From: Rhodanobacter sp. C06
GTDB taxonomy: Bacteria > Pseudomonadota > Gammaproteobacteria > Xanthomonadales > Rhodanobacteraceae
Assembly: GCF_002001105.1 (NCBI RefSeq)
Contig: NZ_MUNP01000026.1
Coordinates: forward strand, 1 to 64,000
DNA length: 64,000 nucleotides
Reading direction: 5' to 3'
Below are positions 27,032 through 37,185 of the stretch, piece after piece. The translations under genes were made by a program, and so were the position numbers. Under the pieces are notes generated by a model. The model ran no database searches. It had not been told where the DNA came from and worked only from the letters and a program-made list of their open reading frames with translations. Each line of letters starts with the position of its first letter. The stretch's first letter is position 1.

Positions 27032-27682
27032 ATGAGCAGCATCTCGCCGGTCAGGTCGCAGGGACCGGGGCGACCGAAAGACCTTGAGAAACGCGCGGCG
27101 ATCCTCGCCGCGGCCAAGGCGCTGTTCATCCGCAACGCCTTCGCCGGCACCAGCATGGACGCGATCGCCGCCGAGGCCGGGGTCTCCAAGCTCACCGTCT
27201 ACAGCCACTTCGGCGACAAGGACAACCTGTTCCGCGAGGTGATCCGCGCGCGCATCGAGGACTTGCTGCCGGAAAACACCTACGACTACGACCCGCAAGC
27301 CCCCATCGAGCAGACCCTGCTGCGCGTGGCGCTGATCCACGCCCGGCTCGACTGCGATGCCGAAACCGTGGGCACCTTCCGCGCCATACTCGGCGACTGC
27401 CGCCAGGGCAACCCGCGCTTCGGCCGGTTGCTCTGGGAGGAAGGCACCCTGCGCACGCATGGCCTGATGGAACGCCTGCTGCAGCAGGCGGTTGACGCCG
27501 GCCAGCTCGCGATCGACGACGTGCCGCGCGCCTGCGTGCAGTTCTTCGCGCTGATCAAGGGCGATCTGTTCATGCGCCGCATGTTCGGCTGCGTGGACTG
27601 CAGCGAGAGCTACGCCGCCGAGATCGAGGCCACCGCCCGCGCCGGCGTGGCCACCTTTCTGCGCGCCTGGGCGCCGCGCTGA
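27032..27682 (+). CDS. TetR/AcrR-family transcriptional regulator
   Basis: A 216-residue protein with an N-terminal TetR helix-turn-helix (RAAILAAAKALFIRNAFAG, then TSMDAIAAEAGVSKLTVYSHF, about residues 20-62) and a helical ligand domain including a Cys pair (MFGCVDCSES). The sequence GRPKDLEKR at the start is a common TetR arm. It is divergent from tolC and the methyltransferase, so control of efflux genes is a reasonable inference. The ATG at 27032 is preferred over a TTG at 27026. Confidence 0.92.
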   Translation: MSSISPVRSQGPGRPKDLEKRAAILAAAKALFIRNAFAGTSMDAIAAEAGVSKLTVYSHFGDKDNLFREVIRARIEDLLPENTYDYDPQAPIEQTLLRVALIHARLDCDAETVGTFRAILGDCRQGNPRFGRLLWEEGTLRTHGLMERLLQQAVDAGQLAIDDVPRACVQFFALIKGDLFMRRMFGCVDCSESYAAEIEATARAGVATFLRAWAPR

Positions 27683-27734
27683 ACTGCGCCGCACTCGCGG
27701 TCGATCCCCGCTTCGTGCTTGAATAGCCGTTCCA

Positions 27735-29808
<2,074 letters not shown>

Positions 29809-29831
29809 TCGCAGGGGCGGGCTGGATCGAG

Positions 29832-29863
29832 AAAGCCGGGTGGAATCCTTCACCCGGCTTTTT
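29832..29863 (+). terminator. Rho-independent terminator of thiC
   Basis: AAAGCCGGGTG-GAATCCTT-CACCCGGCTTTTT, 24 bp after the thiC stop, with a clean T run. Confidence 0.92.
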
Positions 29864-29924
29864 CGTGTACGCACCTAGGCTGGACGGACTTGCCTGCACC
29901 GCACCGCCCTGCCAGGAGTCCGTC

Positions 29925-30512
29925 ATGTCCAAAGCCAAGCCCTTCGTCAGCGACATCGAAGCCATCCGCAAGCGCGCACGCCAGGACATCGACAAGGGTG
30001 CGATGACCGCCGGCTACAAGGCCGATCGCGCCACCGTGGTGAAGCTGCTCAATCACGCGCTGGCCACCGAGATCGTCTGCGTGCTGCGCTACAAGTACCA
30101 CTACTACATGGCTTCGGGCATCCACTCGCAGGCGATCAAGGCGGAGTTCCTGCAGCACGCGAACGAGGAGCAGGGCCATGCGGACCTGATCGCCGAGCGC
30201 ATCACCCAGCTCGACGGCAAGCCCAACCTGTCGCCCGAAGGCCTGCTCGCGCGCAGCCACTCCGACTACGTGGAAGGCGAGGACATCGTGGACATGATCA
30301 AGGAAGACTTGGTCGCCGAGCGCATCGCCATCGACAGCTACCGCGAGATGATCGACTACGTGGGCAGCGCCGATCCCACCACGCGTCGCGTGCTGGAAAG
30401 CATCCTGGCGATGGAGGAGGAGCACGCCGAGGACATGAACACCTTGCTGGAACAGCTGGGCAAGAGGGGCGAGCCGGCCAAGCCGGCGCCCGCGCATGGC
30501 AAGAAGAAGTGA
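29925..30512 (+). CDS. Ferritin-like / bacterioferritin-type protein
   Basis: A 195-residue four-helix-bundle protein. The di-iron ligands fit the ferritin-like pattern: ALATEIVCVLRYKYHYY, NEEQGHADLIAERI (ExxH), ERIAIDSYREMI and MEEEHAEDMNTLL (ExxH). The C-terminus is a flexible Lys-rich tail (AKPAPAHGKKK). It probably stores iron or detoxifies peroxide in the cytoplasm. AGGAG lies 8 bases before the ATG. The stop codon TGA (30510-30512) is the beginning of a heptamer microsatellite. Confidence 0.87.
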   Translation: MSKAKPFVSDIEAIRKRARQDIDKGAMTAGYKADRATVVKLLNHALATEIVCVLRYKYHYYMASGIHSQAIKAEFLQHANEEQGHADLIAERITQLDGKPNLSPEGLLARSHSDYVEGEDIVDMIKEDLVAERIAIDSYREMIDYVGSADPTTRRVLESILAMEEEHAEDMNTLLEQLGKRGEPAKPAPAHGKKK

Positions 30513-30577
30513 GAAGTGAGAAGTGAGAAGTGAGAAGTGAGAAGTGAGAAGTGAGAAGTGAGAAGTGAGAAGTGAGA
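30508..30577. repeat. Ten perfect copies of the heptamer AGTGAGA
   Basis: A 70-bp pure microsatellite of 7-bp period. The first copy holds the ferritin-like gene's stop codon, so changes in copy number leave that protein intact. Short repeats of this kind change length readily by slippage. Confidence 0.97.
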
Positions 30578-30695
30578 GAGAGTCGGCGCATGCCTTTTCT
30601 CGCTCCTCGCTCCTCTCAACTCACTTCGCTTCCATCATTTCACGGCCGCGCATGGAGGCTGCAAAGGTCGCGGTGAATCGAGCGACCCTGCCGTC

Positions 30696-31712
30696 TCACC
30701 AGCCGGCCAGCACCAGCTTGCCGATGCTGGCGCCCGATTCCAGCCGGCGATGCGCCTCGCGCAGGTTCGCCGCATTGATCGGATTCAGCGCCTCGCGCTG
30801 GATGCCCTTCAGCTCGCCCGCATCGATCAGTTGCGCCACGCGCGCGAGGATGCGGCCCTGCTCGGCCATGTCCGGCGTCTTCCAGCGCGCACGCGCGAAC
30901 ATCATCTCCCAGTGGATGCCGATGCACTTGGCCTTGTACGGGTCGCCGATCTTCAGCGCGCCCTTCGGCTCCACGATCAGGCCCAGGTGGCCTTGCGGCG
31001 CCAGCAGATCGCCGAGATCGTCCCAATAGCGGTCGGTGTCGGCGAGGTTCAGCGCGGCGTCGATCTGGGGAAAGCCCAGTGCGGCGAGCTGCGGCGCCAG
31101 CGGTTCGCGATGGTTGATGACGTGCTGTGCGCCCATCGCGCGGCACCAGTCCATGGTCTCGGGACGCGAGGCGGTGGCGATCACCGTGAAGCCCGCGCGC
31201 CGCGCCAGTTGGATCGCGATCGAGCCCACGCCACCCGCGCCGGCGATCACCAGCAGCGACTTGTCCTTGCCGCCGTGCTCGCTGTCGAACGGCATGCGCT
31301 GGAACAGCAGTTCCCATGCGGTGACTGCCACCAGCGGCAGTGCGGCGGCCTGGGCGAAGTCCAGCGAGCGCGGCATCGCCGCCGCCAGCCGCGCATCGAC
31401 CAGCTGGAACTCGGCATTGCTGCCCGGACGGGTGACGTCGCCGGCGTAGTACACGCGATCGCCGGGGCGGAAGCCTTGCACCTCGGCGCCCACCGCCTCG
31501 ACCGTGCCGGCGGCGTCGTAGCCCAGCACCTTCGGCTGCGCTTCCACCTGCGGCTTCGGCGAGCGCAGCTTGGTGTCGACCGGGTTCACCGACACGGCTT
31601 CCACGCGCACGAGCAAGTCGTGCGCGCCGGGCGCGGGTTGCGGCAGATCGGCATCGACCAGTGATTGCGGATCGTCGATGGGCAGGTAGCGGGTGAGAGC
31701 GACGGCTTTCAT
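30696..31712 (-). CDS. Zinc-type alcohol dehydrogenase-like / quinone oxidoreductase
   Basis: A 338-residue MDR-family NADPH oxidoreductase: GHDLLVRVEAVSVNPVDTKLR-like catalytic domain, VLGYDAAGTVEAVG, then the Rossmann motif LLVIAGAGGVGSIAIQLAR (about residues 157-175). It lacks the structural Cys cluster of true zinc alcohol dehydrogenases, so is probably a zinc-free quinone or enone reductase. Its ATG overlaps the aldo/keto reductase stop by 4 bp (31709-31712), showing an operon. Confidence 0.9.
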   Translation of the reverse strand: MKAVALTRYLPIDDPQSLVDADLPQPAPGAHDLLVRVEAVSVNPVDTKLRSPKPQVEAQPKVLGYDAAGTVEAVGAEVQGFRPGDRVYYAGDVTRPGSNAEFQLVDARLAAAMPRSLDFAQAAALPLVAVTAWELLFQRMPFDSEHGGKDKSLLVIAGAGGVGSIAIQLARRAGFTVIATASRPETMDWCRAMGAQHVINHREPLAPQLAALGFPQIDAALNLADTDRYWDDLGDLLAPQGHLGLIVEPKGALKIGDPYKAKCIGIHWEMMFARARWKTPDMAEQGRILARVAQLIDAGELKGIQREALNPINAANLREAHRRLESGASIGKLVLAGW

Positions 31713-32773
31713 GGCGTGGACTCCGTGGGGATCGGGAAGGGCGTCACCGGCGGCGGATTGCGCTCGGCGAACGGGCCGTTCCAGTAGGGGTAGTAAGGAT
31801 ACGGCGGCATCACTGCGCTGGCGGTGTCGAGCAACGCTACCTGCGCAGGCGTGAGGTTCCAGCCGACGGCGCCCAAGTTGTCGACGAGTTGTTGCTCGTT
31901 GCGCGCGCCAATCAGCACGCTGGACACGGTGGGGCGTTCCAGCAGCCAGTTGATCGCCACCTGCGGAACCGTGTGGCCGGTTTCCGCGGCGACAGCTTCC
32001 AGCGCATCCAGCACGCGGTACAGGCGCGCCTCGTCCACCGGCGGTGCGAAGCCGGCGGTGTCGTGCAGGCGACTGCCGATGGGCAGCGGCTGGCCACGGC
32101 GGATCTTGCCGGTGAGCCGGCCCCAGCCCAGCGGGCTCCACACGATGGCGCCGATGCCCTGATCGAGACCCAGCGGCATCAGCTCCCATTCGTAGTCGCG
32201 GCCGATCAGCGAGTAGTAGGCCTGGTTGGCCACGAAGCGCGGGCGACCGTGGCGCTCGGCAGCGGCCTGCGATTTCATGATCTGCCAGCCGGAGAAGTTC
32301 GACGCGCCGAGGTAGCGAACCTTGCCCGCGCGCACCAGGTCGTCCAGCGTGGACATCACCTGGTCCACCGGGGTCATCGCGTCGAAGTGGTGAAGCTGCA
32401 ACAGGTCGATCCAGTCGGTGCCAAGCCGCTTCAGCGTGCGCTCCACGCCGGCGACCAGGTGATGGCGCGAGGCGCCCACGTCGTTCGGGCCGTCGCCCGC
32501 GCGCAGGGTGAGCTTGGTCGAGATGATCGCGCGCTCGCGGCGGCCCTTCAGCGCGGCGCCGAGGATTTCCTCCGAAGCGCCATCCGAATAGACGTCCGCG
32601 CTGTCGAACAGGTTGGCGCCGGCATCGAGGCAAATATCGACAAGTCGCTTCGCCTCGGCTGCATCGGTGCTGCCCCAGGCGCTGAACAGCGGGCCCTTGC
32701 CGCCAAAGGTGCCGGTGCCGAAGCCGAGAGCAGGCACCTTGAAGCCGGAACGGCCGAGAAAGTGGTAGTCCAT
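31709..32773 (-). CDS. Aldo/keto reductase
   Basis: A 354-residue TIM-barrel oxidoreductase: MDYHFLGRSGFKVPALGFGT, the catalytic Asp-Tyr region NLFDSADVYSDGASEEILG (Asp and Tyr, about residues 55-65), IISTKLTLR (Lys) and LLQLHHFDAMTP (His). It reduces small aldehydes or ketones with NADPH. It is coupled to the dehydrogenase downstream and lies 28 bp after the MFS gene, in the operon opposite a LysR gene. Confidence 0.93.
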   Translation of the reverse strand: MDYHFLGRSGFKVPALGFGTGTFGGKGPLFSAWGSTDAAEAKRLVDICLDAGANLFDSADVYSDGASEEILGAALKGRRERAIISTKLTLRAGDGPNDVGASRHHLVAGVERTLKRLGTDWIDLLQLHHFDAMTPVDQVMSTLDDLVRAGKVRYLGASNFSGWQIMKSQAAAERHGRPRFVANQAYYSLIGRDYEWELMPLGLDQGIGAIVWSPLGWGRLTGKIRRGQPLPIGSRLHDTAGFAPPVDEARLYRVLDALEAVAAETGHTVPQVAINWLLERPTVSSVLIGARNEQQLVDNLGAVGWNLTPAQVALLDTASAVMPPYPYYPYWNGPFAERNPPPVTPFPIPTESTP

Positions 32774-32801
32774 GACGAAAGCTCGTGAGTGAAGTGAGAC
32801 A

Positions 32802-34004
32802 TCAGGCCTGTGGGCAGGCGGCGATTGGTGCGCTGCGCATCGAACGTTCGCCGCGTACCGCGAGCAAGGCGATGGCGATGCCAGCCACGGTGACCAGCAC
32901 CGCGACCCACGGCAGGGCGGCCAGGCCGTAGCCGCGCGCGATGGTCTCGCTGCCCAGCCACGCGCCCAGCGCGTTGGCGAGGTTGAACGCGCCGATATTG
33001 AGGCTGGAGGCCAGGCTGGGCGCGGCTGCGGCCTTGCGCAGCACCCACAGTTGCAGCGGCGCCACCGTGGCGAACATGGCCAGGCCGAGCAGGCCGGTGA
33101 ACAGCACCATCGGCCACGCGGCCTGCAATACCAGGCCCAGCGCTACCAGCACCGCCGCCAATGCTGCCAGCGTGCCGAGCAGGGCCGGCACTAAGCGGCG
33201 GTCGGCCAAGCGGCCGCCCAGCGGGTTGCCGATCATCATCCCCAGGCCGAACACCAGCAGGATCGGCGACACCGTCGCGTCGGCCAGGCCGGTAACGCGG
33301 GTCAACAGGGGCTCGATATAGGTATAGACCACGAACACGCCCGCGAAGCCGAACACCGTGGTCGTCAGGCCCAGCAGCACCGGCGTGCTGGCGATCGCAC
33401 GCAGTTCGGTGCCCAGCGCCGCCGGCGTGCTCTCGTTGCGCGTGGCCGGCACCAGCACGGCCACCGCCAGCATGGCCAGCAAGCCCACCACGGCCACCGC
33501 CCAGAACGCCGCGTGCCAGCCGAAATGCAGGCCCAGCCACGCGCCCGCCGGCACGCCCAGCAAGGTAGCCACGGCCAGGCCGTTGAACATGGTCGAGATC
33601 GCAGACGCCTGACGGTTCGCGGCCACCAGCGAGGTGGCCACCACCGCGCCCACGCCGAAGAAGCTGCCGTGCGCCAGCGAAGTGAGCACGCGCGCGGCCA
33701 GCAGGGTGGCGTAACTCGGCGCCAGCGCGCTGGCCAGGTTGCCCAGAGTGAAGATCACCATCAGCCCCAGCAGCACTCCTTTGCGCGGCAGTCGGCGGGT
33801 GGCGAGCGTGAGCACGGGCGCGCCCGCGAACACGCCCAGCGCATAGGCGGAAATCAGCAAGCCGGCGGTGGCGACGTCGATGCGCAGGTCGCCGGCGATC
33901 TGCTGCAACAAGCCCATCGGCATGAACTCGGTGGTGCCGATGCCGAAGGCGCCGATGGCCAGCGCGTACAGCGCCGGCGGCGTGCGGGAAACGGAAGAGG
34001 ACAT
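32802..34004 (-). CDS. MFS transporter (AraJ/sugar-efflux-like, DHA1 group)
   Basis: A 400-residue inner-membrane protein with about 12 hydrophobic helices and DHA1 features: ALAIGAFGIGTTEFMPMGL in helix 1 and the loop-8/9-type GMMIGNPLGGRLADRRL segment. Related proteins export sugars, purines or drugs; the substrate is unknown. It is the first gene of the MFS/aldo-keto reductase/dehydrogenase operon and diverges from the LysR regulator. Confidence 0.9.
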   Translation of the reverse strand: MSSSVSRTPPALYALAIGAFGIGTTEFMPMGLLQQIAGDLRIDVATAGLLISAYALGVFAGAPVLTLATRRLPRKGVLLGLMVIFTLGNLASALAPSYATLLAARVLTSLAHGSFFGVGAVVATSLVAANRQASAISTMFNGLAVATLLGVPAGAWLGLHFGWHAAFWAVAVVGLLAMLAVAVLVPATRNESTPAALGTELRAIASTPVLLGLTTTVFGFAGVFVVYTYIEPLLTRVTGLADATVSPILLVFGLGMMIGNPLGGRLADRRLVPALLGTLAALAAVLVALGLVLQAAWPMVLFTGLLGLAMFATVAPLQLWVLRKAAAAPSLASSLNIGAFNLANALGAWLGSETIARGYGLAALPWVAVLVTVAGIAIALLAVRGERSMRSAPIAACPQA

Positions 34005-34049
34005 GGCGGTGGCTCGATGCGGGAAGGGTGCAGGCTAGGCGCTTGCGCT

Positions 34050-34069
34050 TTCTTGAAAAACCGCAAGAA
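34050..34069. promoter_or_regulatory. Inverted repeat with T-N11-A motif in the MFS/LysR intergenic space
   Basis: TTCTTG-AAAAACCG-CAAGAA: 6-bp arms around 8 bp, including a T-N11-A core as in LysR-type boxes. It lies in the 95-bp gap between the divergent MFS and LysR genes, where such regulators bind their own promoter. Confidence 0.5.
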
Positions 34070-34099
34070 TGGCGAATCATTTTCAACGAATGGTTGAAT

Positions 34100-35044
34100 A
34101 TGGATCGCTTGGACGACCTGCTCCTGTTCCTGCGCGTGCTCGACCAAGGCTCGATCAGCGCCGCCGCGCGCAGCCTGGACATTTCCGTGGCGGTGGCCAG
34201 CCAGCGCCTGCAACGGCTGGAGCGTGGCATGGGCGTGCGGCTGCTGCAGCGGACCACGCGGCGGCTGCATCCCACGGCGGAGGGTCGCCTGCTGGCCGAG
34301 CAGGGCCGTGCGCTGGTGGAGGATCTGGATGCGCTGACCAACGACCTGCGCCAGAGCGCCGGCAGCGTGGCCGGCACCTTGCGCGTGACGATGTCGGCCG
34401 CGTTCGGCCGCGAATACATATCGCCGCTGCTCCCCGAGTTCCTCGCGCGGCATCCGAAGCTGCGCCTGTACGCCCACCTCAGCGACGAAATGGTGGACGT
34501 GGTGGGCGCGGGCTTCGACCTCGCCATCCGCATCGGCGCCTTGAACGATTCCAGTCTGGTCGCGCGCAAGCTGGCCGCGAATCGGCGCGTGCTGTGCGCC
34601 TCGCCCGACTACCTGCGTCGGCACGGCAGTCCACGCACCCCCGCCGAGCTTGCGCGGCACGAATGCGTGCTGCTGTCCGGCCAGGACGTATGGCGACTCG
34701 TCGACCGGCGCGGACACGAGCATGCGGTACGCGTGCAGGGGCGATTCGAAACCACGCTGGGCGAGGCGGTACGCGACGCGGTGCTGGCCGGGCAGGGCAT
34801 CGGTCTGCATTCACAGTGGCACGTGCATGCGGAACTGGCCGCGGGCCGGCTGGAGCCGGTGCTGCCCGACTACCGCCTGTCGGAGAGCGGCATCTGGGCG
34901 GTGACGCCGGAGCGCCGGATGATGCCGCCGCGGGTGCGCGCGTTTACCGAATTCCTGCTCGAAAAGCTGGGCGATCCGCCGCCGTGGGAGCGTAGTGCGG
35001 CGAAGGCGACCGCGAAGCGCGGGCCGCGAGCACGCCGGGGATGA
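34100..35044 (+). CDS. LysR-family transcriptional regulator
   Basis: A 314-residue protein: N-terminal winged helix-turn-helix (DDLLLFLRVLDQGSISAAARSLDIS, then VASQRLQRLERGMGVRLLQR, about residues 4-55) and a two-lobed effector domain (LRVTMSAAFGREYISPLLPEFL; FDLAIRIGAL). The tail is Lys/Arg-rich. It belongs to the CrgA/DsdC-like branch commonly divergent from a transporter or oxidoreductase operon, and probably controls the MFS/AKR/ADH genes. MDRLDDL is chosen as start. Confidence 0.92.
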   Translation: MDRLDDLLLFLRVLDQGSISAAARSLDISVAVASQRLQRLERGMGVRLLQRTTRRLHPTAEGRLLAEQGRALVEDLDALTNDLRQSAGSVAGTLRVTMSAAFGREYISPLLPEFLARHPKLRLYAHLSDEMVDVVGAGFDLAIRIGALNDSSLVARKLAANRRVLCASPDYLRRHGSPRTPAELARHECVLLSGQDVWRLVDRRGHEHAVRVQGRFETTLGEAVRDAVLAGQGIGLHSQWHVHAELAAGRLEPVLPDYRLSESGIWAVTPERRMMPPRVRAFTEFLLEKLGDPPPWERSAAKATAKRGPRARRG

Positions 35045-35050
35045 CGTGCA

Positions 35051-35086
35051 AAAGAAACGGCGCGTCGCCGCGTGGCGACGCGCCGT
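35051..35086 (-). terminator. Terminator of ppa
   Basis: ACGGCGCGTCGCC-GCGT-GGCGACGCGCCGT (35057-35086) with a T-rich run (TTCTTTTG) following on the minus strand, 14 bp after the ppa stop. Confidence 0.85.
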
Positions 35087-35099
35087 CGATTCAGCGGAC

Positions 35100-35636
35100 T
35101 CAGGCCTTGGACGCCTTGTAGCGCGCGATGCCGGCGAGGATCTCGGTCTTCGCCGAGGCGGCGCCTTCCCAGCCTTCCACCTTCACCCACTTGCCCTTCT
35201 CGAGGTCCTTGTAGTGCTCGAAGAAGTGGCCGATGCGCTCCAGCCAGTGCGGCGACACGCCCTTCATGTCGCTGATATGGGCGTAGCCCGGAAACACCTT
35301 GGGCGAGGGGATCACCACCAGCTTCTCGTCGGCGCCGGCCTCGTCGGTCATCTTCAGCATGCCGACCGGGTGGCAGCGGATCACCGAGCCCACGGTCAGC
35401 GGCAGCGGCAGGATCACCAGCGCGTCCAGCGGGTCGCCGTCGCCACCCAGCGTGCCCGGCACGTAACCGTAGTTGCAGGGGTAGCGCATCGGCGTGGACA
35501 GGATGCGGTCGACGAAGATCGCGCCCGAGTCCTTGTCCACCTCGTACTTGACCGGCTCGGCATCCTTGGGGATTTCGATGATGACGTTGATTTCGTCCGG
35601 CACGTTGCGGCCGGCGGGAACCAGGTGCAGACCCAT
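35100..35636 (-). CDS. ppa: Inorganic pyrophosphatase (family I)
   Basis: A 178-residue soluble family I pyrophosphatase: VIIEIPKDAEPVKYEVDK, then YPCNYGYVPGTLGGDGDPLD with the D-x-D-P-x-D metal signature (about residues 66-72), and VFPGYAHISDMKG. It hydrolyses PPi to phosphate. Length matches E. coli Ppa (176). It coexists in this window with a membrane pyrophosphatase and a PPi-dependent phosphofructokinase. Confidence 0.97.
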   Translation of the reverse strand: MGLHLVPAGRNVPDEINVIIEIPKDAEPVKYEVDKDSGAIFVDRILSTPMRYPCNYGYVPGTLGGDGDPLDALVILPLPLTVGSVIRCHPVGMLKMTDEAGADEKLVVIPSPKVFPGYAHISDMKGVSPHWLERIGHFFEHYKDLEKGKWVKVEGWEGAASAKTEILAGIARYKASKA

Positions 35637-35761
35637 GGGGATGTCCTTGCGCGATTTCGGAGGAAGAAAGCCCGCAAGGATACGCCACCGGCTGCTGCGA
35701 TGCAGCAGCGGAGGCTGAACGCCACTGCCGAACGGCCGGCGTGTTCGACGCCGCCGCCCGG

Positions 35762-35880
35762 TCGCGTGGCTCCCTCCCCTGCGCGCAGGGGAGGGCAGGG
35801 GTGGGGTGCTCTTTGCCGGTTCGCGAGCACGGAACAACCCCCTCCCAGCCTCCCCCTGCAGGCAGGGGGAGGAGACAAAT
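35762..35880. repeat. Intergenic 'CTCCCC' repeat cluster, locus 2
   Basis: Two inverted elements between ppa and the oxygenase gene: CTCCCCTGCGCGCAGGGGAG (35772-35791) and CTCCCCCTGCAGGCAGGGGGAG (35851-35872), with AGGGGTGGGG and CCTCCCAGCCT flanks. They are of the same type as those at 10060, 54236 and 62160. Confidence 0.7.
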
Positions 35881-35895
35881 CGCCGACGGATTCGC

Positions 35896-36726
35896 TCAAT
35901 ACGGCCGCTCGCGCAGCCACTTGGTGGCGATCCACTTCTCGCCGCGCTGCACCGGCAGGCCGGCGTGCAGCGAGCTGGCGTCGCCGCCCTCGTAGGCGAA
36001 ATAGACGGCCGAACCGCGCAGCGCGCTGACGGTGAGGCCGACCTCGGGGAACGCGGTGCCGCCGCCGGCTTCGGGCGTGTTGAGGTACATCACCACGCTG
36101 GCGATGCGCTGGCCGCCGCGTGCGGTGATCGTGGCGTAGCCCGGCTGGTCGGGATCGAACCAGTCGTAGTGCGGCTGGTACTCCTGGCCGGGCAGGTAGT
36201 GCAGGATCTGCAAGCCCTCGCCGTGGCTCACCGGGATGTCGAGCAGCTCGGCGATGCGCAGTTCCAGCCGCGCCACCAGCGGCAGCTCGCCCAGCTTGAA
36301 GAACATGCCCACGCTGGTGCGGCGGTGGTCAACCTGCTGCTTGCCGGCCGCGTCCACGGTGAGCGCACGCGCCATGCGCGGCTGGGCCAGCGCGATCAGC
36401 TCGTCGCATTCCTCGCCCGAGAGCAATCCGTCGAGCACGCGCAGCGCCGGCCGGTTCATGCTCAGCGCGACCCGTATCTCGCGATCGCCCACCGTGGCCA
36501 GCGGTCCCTCGGGATGCTTCGTGCGACGCCCCGCCGGCGCCGCGGCATCCGCGTCCAGGGCAGCCAGCGGCAGTTGCAGCACTTCCGCCACGATGGCGCG
36601 GCTCTGCCGCGGTTCGTAGCCATGCACCCGCATCAGTTCGAGCACGTCCTGCGGGCCGTGGCCGGCACGCGTGGTGGCGAGGATCCATTCACGCAGTTCG
36701 GGGCTGATCGCGGTGCGGGTGTTCAT
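35896..36726 (-). CDS. Prolyl 4-hydroxylase-like 2-oxoglutarate/Fe(II) oxygenase
   Basis: A 276-residue protein. The C-terminal half is a P4Hc domain: EYQPHYDWFDPDQ (HxD iron ligands, about residues 184-196), then SLHAGLPVQRGEKWIATKW with the third His and the Lys that binds 2-oxoglutarate. The N-terminal 80 residues (REWILATTRAGHGPQDVLELM) form a helical region seen in bacterial members. The substrate, protein or small molecule, is unknown. Confidence 0.9.
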   Translation of the reverse strand: MNTRTAISPELREWILATTRAGHGPQDVLELMRVHGYEPRQSRAIVAEVLQLPLAALDADAAAPAGRRTKHPEGPLATVGDREIRVALSMNRPALRVLDGLLSGEECDELIALAQPRMARALTVDAAGKQQVDHRRTSVGMFFKLGELPLVARLELRIAELLDIPVSHGEGLQILHYLPGQEYQPHYDWFDPDQPGYATITARGGQRIASVVMYLNTPEAGGGTAFPEVGLTVSALRGSAVYFAYEGGDASSLHAGLPVQRGEKWIATKWLRERPY

Positions 36727-36902
36727 GGTACGAGGCCAGTCGTGGGCTCACCTAAGCTTACTTCACGAGGCCCGGCGCGACCGAGCCGGCGCGGCGTCGA
36801 CTTTGCGCCGCTTGGTGGCGATGACTGCCGCCAGCAGAAGTCCGAAAGCTCGGGGCAAAAGCGTCACTCGCCCCTCTTGACGGGGGAGTCTCCTACGGAA
36901 TT

Positions 36903-36909
36903 GTTAGGC
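36903..36909 (-). other. Truncated attC site (GCCTAAC core) at the end of cassette 2
   Basis: On the minus strand GCCTAACAATTC follows the cassette-2 frame and contains its stop codon; this matches the R'' end of integron attC sites. The expected matching GTTRGGC core is not found within the next 150 bp, so the site is truncated or decayed. Confidence 0.6.
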
Positions 36910-37122
36910 ATCAGCCTGCTCCCATAGACGCCCTGCTCGGACCACCTTGCAGTGGTAGCAGCCACTGCTCTTGTCGTCCATGTTGTACCAGGAGTGACGT
37001 CCACCTGCTGCCTCGCAGTCCGGGCCTTTGCCCGCAACGCCGAAGTCAATCAAGAACCACGGCAAATGCCGGCGAACTGCGGTTCTCCAGCGATAAGGGG
37101 ACGGCTTCGCGACAGTGCCCAT
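36904..37122 (-). CDS. Integron-cassette hypothetical protein, Cys/His-rich
   Basis: A 72-residue protein with a Cys-rich second half: GPDCEAAGGRHSWYN, then KSSGCYHCKVVRAGRLWEQ. The C..H..CxxC arrangement suggests a zinc site. The ATG comes 6 bases after the attC core of the preceding cassette and the stop TAA lies inside the next GCCTAAC core, exactly the compact layout of gene cassettes. I recall similar CYHC..GxLW proteins from integron arrays, but their role is unknown to me. Confidence 0.7.
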   Translation of the reverse strand: MGTVAKPSPYRWRTAVRRHLPWFLIDFGVAGKGPDCEAAGGRHSWYNMDDKSSGCYHCKVVRAGRLWEQADA

Positions 37123-37127
37123 CTGAT

Positions 37128-37185
37128 GCCTAACGCTTGAGTTAAGCGGCGGCGAAGCCGTCCGCCTTGAACGAATGATTAGGGC
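37128..37185 (-). other. Integron attC recombination site (59-base element)
   Basis: On the minus strand the site runs GCCCTAATC (37185-37177), ATTCGTTCAAGGCGG, a loop GACGGCTTC.., CCGCTTAACTCAAGC, then GTTAGGC (37134-37128). The R'/R'' cores and the palindromic L boxes (TTCAAGG / TTAACTCAAG) match classical attC sites. The TAA stop of the upstream XRE cassette gene lies in R''. It sits between two small minus-strand genes. Confidence 0.85.

Noticed and set aside
30508..30577. Iteron-type replication or partition site
   Set aside because: Period is 7 bp, perfectly pure and G/A only, without DnaA-like boxes; slippage expansion is simpler.
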